64,000 bases of DNA from NCBI RefSeq assembly GCF_000423945.1, contig NZ_KE384117.1, forward strand, positions 71,932-135,931, given 5' to 3'. The translations under genes and the position numbers were made by a program. The notes beneath the pieces were generated by a model. That model worked only from the letters and a program-made list of their open reading frames with translations. It searched no databases and was not told the origin of the DNA. The stretch is from Butyrivibrio sp. XPD2002 (GTDB lineage Bacteria > Bacillota > Clostridia > Lachnospirales > Lachnospiraceae). Positions 1 through 9,491 of this stretch are shown here, piece by piece. Numbering within the stretch: position 1 is the first letter of the stretch; each line of letters opens with the position of its first letter.

Positions 1-612
1 CTTCATAAACTTGATGGAGTATCTGTAAGGGATAAGAATTCATTAAGCTTAGTAGAGAATATGGGGTGTCAGGACGTACAAAAAAATGTTGATCCTGTTT
101 TTCTCTATGATTATGAGGATGAAACAAAGATAGATGTACCTGAATCCGGTTACATTGTGGTTTATTCCTATAGCTTCAGAATTGATCAAAAGGAATCTGC
201 TGCAATACTGAGATTTGCGAAGAAACATAATAAAAAAGTTATCTGTGTTGAAGGGTATCATCCATATTTGGAGAACTATGTCGCTCTTAATCCGTTTGAA
301 GTGTTGGCGTATTTCAAAAATGCAGATTATATAGTTACGGATACATTCCACGGCACTGTTTTTTCCATTAAGTACAATAAGCCATTTGTATCTATTGTCA
401 GAGGTGGTACAGAAGGAAGCTATGGTAATAGCGAGAAACTTACTGATCTGCTTGATACATTTTCATTAAAGGATAGAGAGCTCAAGAACCTGGACGAACT
501 CGAAGAGAAACTATTAACGACCATTGATTATAAGACGGTAAATGAAAAAATAGCTGACGAGAAAAGAAAATCTCTGGAATACTTGAAGCACTTTGTATGT
601 GAGAGTAACTGA
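1..612 (+). CDS. Polysaccharide pyruvyl transferase family protein (5' end outside window)
   Basis: The reading frame is open from base 1, so the gene begins before the window. The ATG at 61 is internal: residues encoded upstream of it (VSVRDKNSL) already match the conserved middle of the family. The C-terminal half carries DPVFLYD and ADYIVTDTFHGT, the usual signature around the acceptor/donor site of PS_pyruv_trans proteins. The family transfers pyruvate from phosphoenolpyruvate to sugars of exopolysaccharide, in the cytoplasm, or acts in related transfers. The next gene (30 bp on) is an FrhB-like ferredoxin protein, a pairing often seen in Lachnospiraceae polysaccharide loci. Family assignment is firm; the exact substrate cannot be read. 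Confidence 0.85.
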   Translation, partial: LHKLDGVSVRDKNSLSLVENMGCQDVQKNVDPVFLYDYEDETKIDVPESGYIVVYSYSFRIDQKESAAILRFAKKHNKKVICVEGYHPYLENYVALNPFEVLAYFKNADYIVTDTFHGTVFSIKYNKPFVSIVRGGTEGSYGNSEKLTDLLDTFSLKDRELKNLDELEEKLLTTIDYKTVNEKIADEKRKSLEYLKHFVCESN

Positions 613-641
613 TAATTATTCTATTGAACTGAGAGTACTAT

Positions 642-1766
642 ATGAAATTATGTGATATAGAAAAATGTACAGGATGTGGTGCCTGTGTAAATATCTGCCC
701 GAAGAAGGCTATAGCTATGGCTGAAACAGATACAGGCAAGACAGTCTGGTCTATAGATGAAACGCAGTGTGTTGAGTGCGGCATGTGCGAGAAGACCTGC
801 CCTGTATTAAATAGCTCTGATTTTAATGAGCCTATAAAAACACTTGCAGCATGGACATTAAACGAGAAGGATCAGCAGACCTGTGCATCAGGAGGAATTG
901 CTACTGCTTTATATAAGGTTGTGCTTGAAAAGAATGGAACTATATACGGATGTGATTATGATAGCGAGTTGAAACCTGTTATCAGGGGATATGAAGATAC
1001 TTCTGATTTGGAAAAATTTAAGTCTTCAAAATATGTCCAAAGTATAACAGGCTTTAGTTATCAACAGGTAAAAGAGGATTTGAATAATGGTCGAATGGTT
1101 TTGTATATTGGAACACCATGTCAAATAGATGGGTTGCAACATTTTCTTGGGAAAAAGTATAGCAACCTTTATACAGTTGATATTATATGCCACGGAGTGC
1201 CACCATATAAATATTTTCAAGAGTATATAGCTTCATTAGGTTTTAAGGAGAAAATTACTTCTGTGGCATTTAGAGGAAAGCGGGATTTTTGCTTAAGCTT
1301 ATATAATGAAGAAAATCTAATATATTGGCGGTATTCTGATTTTGACTATTACTATCTCTCGTTCCTGAGAGGAATAATATATAGGGATAACTGTTATGAA
1401 TGCAGATATGCAAAGAAAGACAGAATTTCAGATATTACTATAGGGGATTTTTGGGGATTGGATAAGAAAACCCTACAAAAGCCATATGATGGAAGAATAT
1501 CTACTATTCTTGTGAACACTTCAAAGGGACAGGAACTATTGGATATGGCAGTCAATCATATCTATGTAGAAGAACGTTTGTTGGATGAGGCACTAAAATA
1601 TAATGAGCAATTGAATCACCCTATGGTGGTACATGAGGATAGAGAGATATTTTTAAATAATCTTGATAAAGGAGTTTATAAAGCTCTTTGTAGTACAAGA
1701 ACAGGTAAAGAAATTACCCGAAAGAGGATAAAGAATAAAGTCAGAAAATTATTGGGACGTAGTTGA
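642..1766 (+). CDS. FrhB-like 4Fe-4S protein (coenzyme F420 hydrogenase/dehydrogenase beta-subunit family)
   Basis: Two ferredoxin motifs of the form CxxCxxCxxxCP lie at residues 9-20 and 43-54 and should bind two 4Fe-4S clusters. They are followed by FrhB_N and FrhB_C-like domains (about 70-340), with the family's GTPCQIDGL and CHGVPP stretches. In F420 enzymes this family passes electrons to a flavin or deazaflavin. Here the gene sits between a pyruvyl transferase and four GT2 genes, so a redox step in sugar modification is more likely than methanogen-type chemistry. Members of this type are common in bacterial polysaccharide loci, with no settled function that I know. Length (374 aa) is normal. 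Start at ATG 642, weak ribosome site. Confidence 0.85.
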   Translation: MKLCDIEKCTGCGACVNICPKKAIAMAETDTGKTVWSIDETQCVECGMCEKTCPVLNSSDFNEPIKTLAAWTLNEKDQQTCASGGIATALYKVVLEKNGTIYGCDYDSELKPVIRGYEDTSDLEKFKSSKYVQSITGFSYQQVKEDLNNGRMVLYIGTPCQIDGLQHFLGKKYSNLYTVDIICHGVPPYKYFQEYIASLGFKEKITSVAFRGKRDFCLSLYNEENLIYWRYSDFDYYYLSFLRGIIYRDNCYECRYAKKDRISDITIGDFWGLDKKTLQKPYDGRISTILVNTSKGQELLDMAVNHIYVEERLLDEALKYNEQLNHPMVVHEDREIFLNNLDKGVYKALCSTRTGKEITRKRIKNKVRKLLGRS

Positions 1767-1785
1767 TTAAGAAAAAGGTTTTGAA

Positions 1786-2778
1786 ATGAACGAACTGATT
1801 AGCATTATCATTCCTGTGTATAATGCGGAGAGCTTTCTGGACAGATGTCTGGAGAGTATAGTGAACCAGGAATACAAAAACTTAAGAATAATTCTTGTTG
1901 AGGACTGTTCCAAAGACAATTCCCGCAAGGTGTGTGAAAAGTGGGTTGCTAAAGACGACAGAATAGAATTGGTAGCCCTCGATAAAAATGGCGGTGCTGC
2001 AAATGCAAGAAACCGGGGACTTGAAAAAGTGAATTTTGATGATGGTTTCGTGGCATTCGTAGATGCAGATGATTACCTTCATCCAACATATTTTACATAT
2101 TTGTATGAACTTCTTAAAGAGAACAATGCCGATTTTTCATGGTGTGGGGTTCACAATACCTTTGAAAAGGTAAAGATGGAGTTTGATCCGCTTACTGATG
2201 CTGACAATGTATATTCACTTACAGGGAAAGAGCTTTTGCTAAGAGAAGATCTCAGAGTTATGTATCTGATGGTTTGGGGAAAACTTTTTAAGGGATTCCT
2301 TTGGAAGGATATTCGCTTTGATACTAAGTACTCATATTATGAGGATGGCGGAACCACCTTCAAGGTTATATACCAGGCAAATAAAGTGGCTATATCTCAG
2401 CGAAAGCTTTACAACTACTATTATTCCGAGAATTCTGCCACCCGTAGTGAAGTGAACACCACGAAACTATTTGATGGTATTGAAACTGAGCTTGATAAGA
2501 TAAAATTCTACGGAGAGCGCAATGAACAGGCGCTTTTGGATATGGCATATGTGGCATATCTCAACACACTTTTGAAATGCTGCCGTGAGATTGATTCTTC
2601 TTTTGGTGATAAAGAATTATATAAGAAGATATTTAAAGACTATAAAGCAAATTACATGAAGGCGGTGAAAAATAAATCACTGCCCACATCACAGAGGGTG
2701 AAATATATAGTATATCGTTTTGCACCGCATATTCAGCAACACTATATAAACCTTAAAATGAGAGTTAAGGGGTACTAA
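1786..2778 (+). CDS. Glycosyltransferase family 2 (EPS locus, copy 1)
   Basis: The first 110 residues form a GT-A fold: SIIIPVYNAESFLDRCL at the nucleotide-binding strand, VEDCSKDNS, then the metal-binding VDADDY near residue 95. The C-terminal 200 residues are typical of the EpsJ/WfgS-like inverting transferases that add one sugar to a lipid-linked oligosaccharide at the inner face of the membrane. No membrane segment is evident. It starts 19 bp after the FrhB-like gene and is separated from the next GT2 by 2 bp, so translation is probably coupled. Donor and acceptor cannot be told from sequence. Confidence 0.88.
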   Translation: MNELISIIIPVYNAESFLDRCLESIVNQEYKNLRIILVEDCSKDNSRKVCEKWVAKDDRIELVALDKNGGAANARNRGLEKVNFDDGFVAFVDADDYLHPTYFTYLYELLKENNADFSWCGVHNTFEKVKMEFDPLTDADNVYSLTGKELLLREDLRVMYLMVWGKLFKGFLWKDIRFDTKYSYYEDGGTTFKVIYQANKVAISQRKLYNYYYSENSATRSEVNTTKLFDGIETELDKIKFYGERNEQALLDMAYVAYLNTLLKCCREIDSSFGDKELYKKIFKDYKANYMKAVKNKSLPTSQRVKYIVYRFAPHIQQHYINLKMRVKGY

Positions 2779-2780
2779 AA

Positions 2781-3731
2781 ATGAATCCGAAGATTAGTGT
2801 TATTGTTCCTGTATATAAGGTGGAACAATACTTGGAAAAGTGCATAACAAGTATTCTTAATCAGACTTTTAAGGATTTTGAACTACTTTTGATAGATGAT
2901 GGCTCACCGGACAGATGCGGCGAAATCTGTGATGAGTTTGCTGCAAAAGATGAGAGAATAAGAGTTTTCCATCGTGAGAATCAGGGAATAGCAAGAGTAA
3001 GAAGCTTTGGTGTTAGTCAGGTTAAGGGCGAGTATATCTGTTTTGTTGATTCCGATGATTATATATTTGAGAACTATCTGGAGCGCCTTTACACAGCGAT
3101 AACAACTACGGATGCCAAGATTGCTGTTTGTGGACATATCAATTTCCAGGATGGGGATAGAGAGCCACAGCTTTCTGATTATCCTTCATCAGGTGCTATT
3201 GAAGTTAAGAGGAACGCGATAGACGAATATATCGCAGACCTTGAGCATACAGAGCGATATGTCTGTGTATGGGATAAGATATATGAGAGAAATGTCTGGG
3301 AAAATGTGGATTTCCCCGCAGATAAGATATATGAAGATATGTATGTCTGGTATAAGCTTCTTGATAATGCTGGAAGCGTGGCTTTTCTTGATGACATATT
3401 ATATGCGAGAAGACTTAATGATGGCTCAATAACCCATCAGCCTTATTCGCTGGAGCAGTGGTATATGGTTGACTCCAAGATGGAGCAGCTTGAGTACTTT
3501 AAAAATCAGGGGAAGCAGAGACTTGTTGAAATATCCTTTGATTCCATAATGCATTTCTTCTGGACCAACATAAATGGTATGAAGGAGAAAGACATCAAGG
3601 ATGACAATATTATAAACGAGTACAGAAGCCGTATGAAAAAGTATGTGAAGTGCATTAAACCCTCAGATACCTACCCGCTGAAGGACATACTTAAGCAATA
3701 TTACATTGTGTATTTAAAAAAGATAAGCTAA
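2781..3731 (+). CDS. Glycosyltransferase family 2 (EPS locus, copy 2)
   Basis: Typical GT2 N-terminus (SVIVPVYKVEQYLEKC), LIDDGSPDRCG, and the metal site VDSDDYIF near residue 95. The rest is a soluble C-terminal domain as in other EPS transferases. The start codon is only 2 bp after the stop of the preceding GT2, and an 8 bp gap leads to the next, making a run of four GT2 genes. They are paralogous in the N-terminal half and diverge after it, as expected if each adds a different sugar of the repeat unit. Sugar specificity is not readable. Confidence 0.88.
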   Translation: MNPKISVIVPVYKVEQYLEKCITSILNQTFKDFELLLIDDGSPDRCGEICDEFAAKDERIRVFHRENQGIARVRSFGVSQVKGEYICFVDSDDYIFENYLERLYTAITTTDAKIAVCGHINFQDGDREPQLSDYPSSGAIEVKRNAIDEYIADLEHTERYVCVWDKIYERNVWENVDFPADKIYEDMYVWYKLLDNAGSVAFLDDILYARRLNDGSITHQPYSLEQWYMVDSKMEQLEYFKNQGKQRLVEISFDSIMHFFWTNINGMKEKDIKDDNIINEYRSRMKKYVKCIKPSDTYPLKDILKQYYIVYLKKIS

Positions 3732-3739
3732 GGAGCATT

Positions 3740-4750
3740 ATGGCAAGCGTATCAATAATTGTGCCTGTGTATAATCAGGAGAAATATTTGAATAAATGTC
3801 TGGATAGTATACTGGAACAGACCTATAGCGATTATGAATGCATCCTGGTAGACGATGGTGCAACGGACAAAAGTCCTCAAATCTGTGATGAATATGCAGG
3901 TAAGGATGAGCGAATCAGAGTTATTCATAAGCCTAATGGTGGCCTTACAAGTGCAAGAAAAGCAGGCTTTGACGTTTGTGTTTCAGATTATGTGTGCTTT
4001 TTGGACAGCGATGATTATCTTCATCCTGATTTTCTTAAAAGGACAATGGTGACCATAAAAGAGTCTGATGCAGATGTCTGTACCTGTGGACATTATCAGG
4101 ATGCAGACGGAACAATTATCACCAATACCTTTAACTTTGAGAATAAGACTATAGAAAAAGAGCTAATTGAGGATGAATATGTTATGCCTATTATTGGCAA
4201 GATATATTCTGAAGGCTTTACTAATCTTCCGGGTTATATCTGGGGAAGAGTATATAAAAGATCATGTTTGTCAGATCAGTGCTTTGTTTCCGAAAGAGAA
4301 GTGTACACGGAAGATGATATTTTTCAGATGTACTTAAGCAAGCAAATTGAGAAAGCGGTATTTATTCCGGATAAGCTTGTATATTACAGAGTTAATTCCG
4401 CATCACTTACACATGCATACAGAAAAAACATGTGGAAAATGTTAAAGAACAGACATTTAAGAGTGCTGGAGTTTTTTAAAGACAGTAGATCATCACAGAA
4501 ACAGCAAAGATTATGGGCTTCAGGATTCTATGCTATATATGTGACACTAAGAAATGCATATGAGCAGAACGACTACAGGGCATTTAAAGCTGAGATGAAG
4601 GAGATGCTAAGTGATGAGCTTTCAAAAGATATCCTCAGCAATCTTCCGGATAACCTTTTAAAGCCCAGACAGAAGATGATGGTGCTCCTCATGAAGCTGC
4701 ATTCTTATCGTGGGCTATTTACTGCCAAGAAACTTTTGTTTAAAAACTAA
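3740..4750 (+). CDS. Glycosyltransferase family 2 (EPS locus, copy 3)
   Basis: GT2 signature SIIVPVYNQEKYLNKC at the N-terminus, LVDDGATDKSP, and LDSDDYLHP as the metal-binding motif near residue 95. A clean AGGAG ribosome site lies a few bases before ATG 3740. The C-terminal region (about 200-336) is rich in basic residues and may contact the membrane surface. It is third in a co-directional run of four GT2 genes. Role: one sugar-addition step of the exopolysaccharide repeat unit. Specificity unknown. Confidence 0.88.
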   Translation: MASVSIIVPVYNQEKYLNKCLDSILEQTYSDYECILVDDGATDKSPQICDEYAGKDERIRVIHKPNGGLTSARKAGFDVCVSDYVCFLDSDDYLHPDFLKRTMVTIKESDADVCTCGHYQDADGTIITNTFNFENKTIEKELIEDEYVMPIIGKIYSEGFTNLPGYIWGRVYKRSCLSDQCFVSEREVYTEDDIFQMYLSKQIEKAVFIPDKLVYYRVNSASLTHAYRKNMWKMLKNRHLRVLEFFKDSRSSQKQQRLWASGFYAIYVTLRNAYEQNDYRAFKAEMKEMLSDELSKDILSNLPDNLLKPRQKMMVLLMKLHSYRGLFTAKKLLFKN

Positions 4751-4760
4751 GATTAGGAAA

Positions 4761-5726
4761 ATGACTCAGCAGACGACAAATATGGATAAAAAAGTATCGG
4801 TTATTGTACCGGTTTATAAAGCAGAAAAATTTATAGATCGCTGCATCAGATCAATAATAGGGCAGACCTATGAGAACCTCGAGATACTACTGGTCGATGA
4901 TGGCTCTCCTGACAGGAGCGGCGAGATATGTGATTTATTCGCAAAAAAGGACAAAAGAATAAGTGTCCTTCATCAGGAAAATATGGGACAGTCTGAGGCC
5001 AGGAACAACGCTATTAAGAAAGCAACCGGCGACTATTATGTTTTCATGGATGCCGATGATGCGGCGCCTTCGTTTATGGTTGCTAATTTGCTTCATTATT
5101 GTGAAAAGGAAGGTTCACAGATTTGCATTGGTGATTTTCAGGTTTTTACAGATGAGTTCACCTATGAAGATGCAGAATGTATAAATAATAATGCTCAGGT
5201 GTATAAGGGATCAGATATTATCCCGCTAATGCATACTGTTCCCGGAGAAAAATATGTAGTAATGTGGGGAAAAATCTTCAAGGCGGAATTGTTTGAAGGC
5301 ATAGAGTTCCCTAAGGGCAGAATATGTGAGGATCTGGCTGTACTGTACAAGCTTTATGACAGAGCTGAAAAAGTGGCACTTATAGATCATGTGGTTTACG
5401 GATATTACAGAGGAAATGAGAATAGTTCAACCTTTAGCCTCTCTGACAGGTTCTACCGGGATGTATATGTTGCGCTTGATGAAGAGCTTGCGTATGTTGC
5501 AGAACATCACCCGGACATGATATGTTACCCTGCAAAGACTTACATGTATTGGCTTTTTGATGAATATAGGAAGCTGTTTAATAAAAAGAGTGATAAGGCA
5601 CGAAGGAAAGACCTATTTAATAGGTATTGTCAGATGTATAAAAAAGTTGCGCCTTTAAAAATAGATAAATTTTATCATTTCTTTCGTTATGCACCCGGCG
5701 TGTATTGCATGATCAAGAATGGCTGA
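4761..5726 (+). CDS. Glycosyltransferase family 2 (EPS locus, copy 4)
   Basis: I place the start at ATG 4761, just after an AGGA at 4755-4758. The frame is open further upstream to 4710, but that would overlap the previous gene. ATG 4782 is also possible. The protein has SVIVPVYKAEKFIDRC, LVDDGSPDRSG and MDADDA as the metal site; the tyrosine usual after DADD is replaced by Ala. It ends the first run of GT2 genes and is followed by a 156 bp gap before the CpsD-like gene. One sugar-addition step is inferred. Confidence 0.85.
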   Translation: MTQQTTNMDKKVSVIVPVYKAEKFIDRCIRSIIGQTYENLEILLVDDGSPDRSGEICDLFAKKDKRISVLHQENMGQSEARNNAIKKATGDYYVFMDADDAAPSFMVANLLHYCEKEGSQICIGDFQVFTDEFTYEDAECINNNAQVYKGSDIIPLMHTVPGEKYVVMWGKIFKAELFEGIEFPKGRICEDLAVLYKLYDRAEKVALIDHVVYGYYRGNENSSTFSLSDRFYRDVYVALDEELAYVAEHHPDMICYPAKTYMYWLFDEYRKLFNKKSDKARRKDLFNRYCQMYKKVAPLKIDKFYHFFRYAPGVYCMIKNG

Positions 5727-5882
5727 GTGATGCTTTGGAAACATAGTGTAAGTTTATAACTAATAATGCGGTTTGTTTTTGTAATGTAATGTATGTTAGT
5801 ATAAATCCTATTGTGGTTATTACATCATGGATAATGATTAAGAGAGTCATACATATATATTTTTTTTAGTAAGGAGATAATA

Positions 5883-6611
5883 ATGAAAGAAAGGCTAGAC
5901 CTGTACCCGGTAAATAATTCAATTCTTAATGATGCGATAGACAGAATTGTAGTTAAGCTTCATGGTCTTAATAAGAAAAATGGAGCTAAGACATTTCTTT
6001 GTACCGGAGCAGGTGCAAATGGTGGAACTACTACAGTCGCACTTAATATTGCTATTTCACTTGCAGAGGCAGGTTGGAAAACAGTATTCCTTGATTGTGA
6101 TCTTCGAAAAGATCAGAGATATAAGAGAATCGGAACAGAAGCAAAAACATCACTTACAGGTTTTTTGACGGGTGAGGTTTCAGATTATAATAATATAATT
6201 TATAACACCAGTGTTGATAATCTGGATTATGTTTTTTCAGGAGATAAGAACGAGAATCCAGTACGACTTCTATGCAATGCCAAGATGGAAACACTGCTTT
6301 CCAGATTAAAGAAAAGCTATGATTTTGTAATTATAGATACTCCGCCTGTAAGTATTACAAACGATGCTGAGATATTGATTCCTCTGGTTGATAAGTATCT
6401 GATAGTTGTATGCATGAATGAAACAACTAAGAAGCAGCTTGTGGATTCCAGGATTCAGCTTGGAGATTATGAGAAGAAGTTTGCAGGAATTGTGGCAAAT
6501 AAGCTTGGCATTATGCAGTATAAAGGTGCTGTTAAGGATTTTGACTATTTCTCCAAGAAGAATTTATTAAAGAAGCAGAATGATGCCATAGAAAGAAAGA
6601 AGGGTAAATGA
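5883..6611 (+). CDS. CpsD/BY-kinase-like P-loop ATPase with degenerate Walker A
   Basis: The fold is that of bacterial tyrosine kinases that regulate capsule length (CpsD/YwqD): Walker A' VFLDCDLRK (residues 68-76), Walker B FVIIDTPP, and the usual spacing. The Walker A loop is unusual. The canonical GEGKST becomes NGGTT around residues 46-50, so the lysine that contacts phosphate is Gly48. There is also no C-terminal tyrosine cluster; the tail is Lys-rich. Start ATG 5883 has AAGGAG upstream. It leads an operon with an unknown membrane protein and the Wzz partner. It is either a catalytically dead regulator or a variant that uses another lysine. Family sure, activity doubtful. Confidence 0.8.
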   Translation: MKERLDLYPVNNSILNDAIDRIVVKLHGLNKKNGAKTFLCTGAGANGGTTTVALNIAISLAEAGWKTVFLDCDLRKDQRYKRIGTEAKTSLTGFLTGEVSDYNNIIYNTSVDNLDYVFSGDKNENPVRLLCNAKMETLLSRLKKSYDFVIIDTPPVSITNDAEILIPLVDKYLIVVCMNETTKKQLVDSRIQLGDYEKKFAGIVANKLGIMQYKGAVKDFDYFSKKNLLKKQNDAIERKKGK

Positions 6612-6615
6612 GCAT

Positions 6616-7815
6616 ATGAATAAGCTGTTAAAAAATAAAGTTGCAATGCTGATGCTTTTAGCTTCGATTATTGCTATGACACCATTAGATGCAAATGCAA
6701 TGCAATCAGTAACTGTTCCCAATATATTCAAGGAAAAGAATGTAAATACAGGGAATTCAAATAATACTTACACTAATCCTGCCGCTAATGTACCTCAGGA
6801 TGAGACTGCCACGAGTGAGCAGGCAGGACCTGAGACTACTCCTGAAGAGACTGCTGTAGATGCAGAAACTGAGCAGACGGAGGAGACACCGGAGTTTGGT
6901 ATTCCTCAGCAACAGACTACTTCTGGGCAGATGTATGTTAACGAGCCTCTTGATAATTCAGTTCCGGTTATATATAAGTATGAAGTTGAGGGGGATGGAT
7001 ACATAACCCCTGGCGAAGAGTTTAAACTTAAGTTCATGGTGTATAACCCTGCAGTAGTATCAAAGCTTGGTAATATCAGTGTTGTAGTTACTCAGGATGA
7101 GAATCTGGTATATCCCACATATAAGGGGACTAATTCAGTATATTTAGGCTATCTTACGACTCTGTCTTATGCTGAAGGCGAATTAAAGCTTATGGCGTCT
7201 AAAGATATATCTGAAGATGAGATAGTGGTAAATCTTACTCTTAAATATTCAGATAATTATGCGAGAGATAATACACAGAAGTTTACAGCCGTACTTCCTG
7301 TTTCATCAAGCGGTAAACTCAAGATAGATAATGTTGAGATGCCGACATCTCCTCACGTAGGAGGTAATAATCGTATTAAGGTAGCATACAGCAATAATAG
7401 CTTGTCTGTTATAAATGATCTGACTCTTCATCTTGAAGCGGCAGATATGGAAGAACAGACAGTTAATCTTGGAACTATAGGAAGCGGCTCTTCTCTTACA
7501 TCAGATGTATATGCTGAATTTGCAACTGTTGGAGAGCAGAATGCTAATCTGAAATTCACATATACTGATCAGAGCGGTCAGGAATATGAAACGGATGTGA
7601 TGAGTTACACGCTGAACGTAGAAGATTATGATGATTCAGATCAGCAGGCTGAGATGGCGTATAATGCCAGACGTAACATTATGAACAGGGTTGTTACAGT
7701 GATAGTTCTTATTGGTTGCCTTATGGTACTGGGCGTAAATGGCAAGAAATATCTCAATAAGAAGAATACTGGTAACAAGCGTAAGAGTGTAAATAAAAAG
7801 GTGAAAGTAAAATGA
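6616..7815 (+). CDS. Secreted, C-terminally membrane-anchored protein of unknown function in EPS operon
   Basis: Residues 1-28 are a signal peptide with an ANA-type cleavage site. Residues about 40-110 are a Pro/Glu/Thr-rich spacer. Residues about 115-335 read as one or two beta-sandwich domains, resembling the conserved repeat-like domains (COG1361/CARDB type) of surface proteins. A single membrane segment near residues 355-372 is followed by a Lys-rich cytoplasmic tail. So the bulk is outside the cell with one C-terminal anchor. It lies 4 bp after the CpsD-like gene and overlaps the Wzz gene by 4 bp, so it is co-translated with the chain-length machinery. I do not recognise a named family. 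A scaffold for polymer assembly is inference only. Confidence 0.7.
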   Translation: MNKLLKNKVAMLMLLASIIAMTPLDANAMQSVTVPNIFKEKNVNTGNSNNTYTNPAANVPQDETATSEQAGPETTPEETAVDAETEQTEETPEFGIPQQQTTSGQMYVNEPLDNSVPVIYKYEVEGDGYITPGEEFKLKFMVYNPAVVSKLGNISVVVTQDENLVYPTYKGTNSVYLGYLTTLSYAEGELKLMASKDISEDEIVVNLTLKYSDNYARDNTQKFTAVLPVSSSGKLKIDNVEMPTSPHVGGNNRIKVAYSNNSLSVINDLTLHLEAADMEEQTVNLGTIGSGSSLTSDVYAEFATVGEQNANLKFTYTDQSGQEYETDVMSYTLNVEDYDDSDQQAEMAYNARRNIMNRVVTVIVLIGCLMVLGVNGKKYLNKKNTGNKRKSVNKKVKVK

Positions 7816-8504
7816 AATACACGAAAGTAGTTGGTTTCGAGGATATTAAAGTCAGCTTAATTATGGTATGGAAAAATATTTCCAAGTGCTTTTATGCTGC
7901 GTTAGCTTTTTTTGCAATTGGTATTATTCTTACATTGAATCAGGGAATAGATAATACCTATACAGCAACAACTAATCTGTATTGCACAATTAGTGGAGAC
8001 ATGACTGAAGCTTCCAATAATGTTCAGATATTCAGTGCCTACGCATCACTTATAAAAAGCAATAGAGTTGCAGAGCGAGCTGTTTCAATTATGGGCAACA
8101 CCAATATATCAGCAAGATATGTTCAGAGTATGATTACATACACTCCATCTGCCAATGGGATTAATCTTGAGCTTAGAGCAACATCCACGAACTCCAAGGA
8201 AGCTGTAGAAGTTGTGAATGCTGTTGCAAGTGCATTTGTAGAAGAAATGCGAATGATGACAAATTCAGATGCAGTACGTGTTCTCAATGTGGCAGCTGAT
8301 GCATATATGTCAGGTAATGGTGTGACAAGTCTTTGGAAAAGGAGAATCGTACTCTTTGTACTTGGTTTTGCTTTTATGGCAGTGTTCATTTTTACCAAGG
8401 AGCTGTTTTCAGATAAGCTTCGCAGCATTGATCAGTGCTTATTAACTGATGATGATATTATTCTTGGAATTATTCCGGAAATAGAAGAACCAAATGAGAA
8501 ATAA
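7812..8504 (+). CDS. Chain-length determinant protein (CpsC/YveK, Wzz family)
   Basis: 230 aa with two membrane segments, about residues 28-45 and 177-196, flanking an extracytoplasmic domain; this is the CpsC/Wzz layout of Gram-positives, where the kinase is a separate protein. The domain contains TATTNLYCT and the Ser/Ala-rich helices expected for the family. It overlaps the upstream gene by 4 bp (ATGA), and the next GT2 overlaps its end by 11 bp. It should set polymer length together with the CpsD-like protein at 5883. Confidence 0.85.
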   Translation: MKYTKVVGFEDIKVSLIMVWKNISKCFYAALAFFAIGIILTLNQGIDNTYTATTNLYCTISGDMTEASNNVQIFSAYASLIKSNRVAERAVSIMGNTNISARYVQSMITYTPSANGINLELRATSTNSKEAVEVVNAVASAFVEEMRMMTNSDAVRVLNVAADAYMSGNGVTSLWKRRIVLFVLGFAFMAVFIFTKELFSDKLRSIDQCLLTDDDIILGIIPEIEEPNEK

Positions 8505-9468
8505 AAAATTATCGATTATTATTCCGGCATATAATGCTGAAACCTATATAGAGGAATGCCTTAGTTCCATGATAGACTTTATGGCAGATAATCTTGAGAT
8601 TCTTGTTGTAAACGATGGAAGTACAGATAAGACTGAAGAGATAGCCGAAAGGTGCAGGCAAAGGGATTCTCGAATTGTTCTTATTACCATAGATAATGGA
8701 GGGGTATCAAGGGCAAGGAATACAGGACTTGAAAAAGCATCAGGAGAATTTATATTATTTCTGGATGCAGATGACTACCTTTTAAAGCCTGCTTTTGAAA
8801 AGCTTACAACTATTATAGAAGGCGGTAACTATGATTTTGCTGCTTTTTCAAGAATGATACTTGAAGCGGATGGCAGAACCTGGCTCAATGCATTCCCGCA
8901 AATCCAAGAGCAATCAGAGGACAAAGCGGTTATAGACAGTATAATGTATACTGATTCGCTGTTTAATGAATGTTGGGGAAAATTATATCGGAAAACAATA
9001 ATAGATGAGCATAGTCTTAGATTTCCGGTGGGGGTACCGATAGGCGAGGATCTTATGTTCGTTATGCAGTACTATTCACACTGTCAAAAAGTATATGCTG
9101 ATAATACAGCATTAGTGGCATACAGACAGCATGGCGGAAGTGCTATGCGAAAATATTCTATTGAAGATAGAATGAGGCTTACAGAAGATATATATAGTTT
9201 TTCAAAGGCCTTTATTCCGGAGGAGCTTAAATTTCAGAATATATTTTATAACTTTAAAATACTAACTAATCTTTGCAGAGAATATTCTAAAGACTGTGCT
9301 GATTACAGCGCAATAGCTAAGATTTATTCTTCGAAAATGAAGGAAGAAGTAATTGGAAATCTAAATGGAAGCTTAGTGCCATTATACAGAAAACATGAGT
9401 ATTTCTTTATGAAGAGAAATATGAAGAAAATATCGGCGTTATATTATCATTTAAAGGCAAGAGCATAA
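8494..9468 (+). CDS. Glycosyltransferase family 2 (EPS locus, copy 5)
   Basis: GT2 motifs SIIIPAYNAETYIEEC, VNDGSTDKT and LDADDYLL. It starts at ATG 8494, inside the last 11 bp of the Wzz gene, so translation is coupled. The conserved ECWGKLY and EDLMFV segments in the second half match the EpsJ-like acceptor domain of the other GT2 proteins here. It probably adds one sugar of the repeat unit at the membrane's inner face. Confidence 0.87.
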   Translation: MRNKKLSIIIPAYNAETYIEECLSSMIDFMADNLEILVVNDGSTDKTEEIAERCRQRDSRIVLITIDNGGVSRARNTGLEKASGEFILFLDADDYLLKPAFEKLTTIIEGGNYDFAAFSRMILEADGRTWLNAFPQIQEQSEDKAVIDSIMYTDSLFNECWGKLYRKTIIDEHSLRFPVGVPIGEDLMFVMQYYSHCQKVYADNTALVAYRQHGGSAMRKYSIEDRMRLTEDIYSFSKAFIPEELKFQNIFYNFKILTNLCREYSKDCADYSAIAKIYSSKMKEEVIGNLNGSLVPLYRKHEYFFMKRNMKKISALYYHLKARA

Positions 9469-9491
9469 AGTTTTGTGGGGAAGGGATTTTT

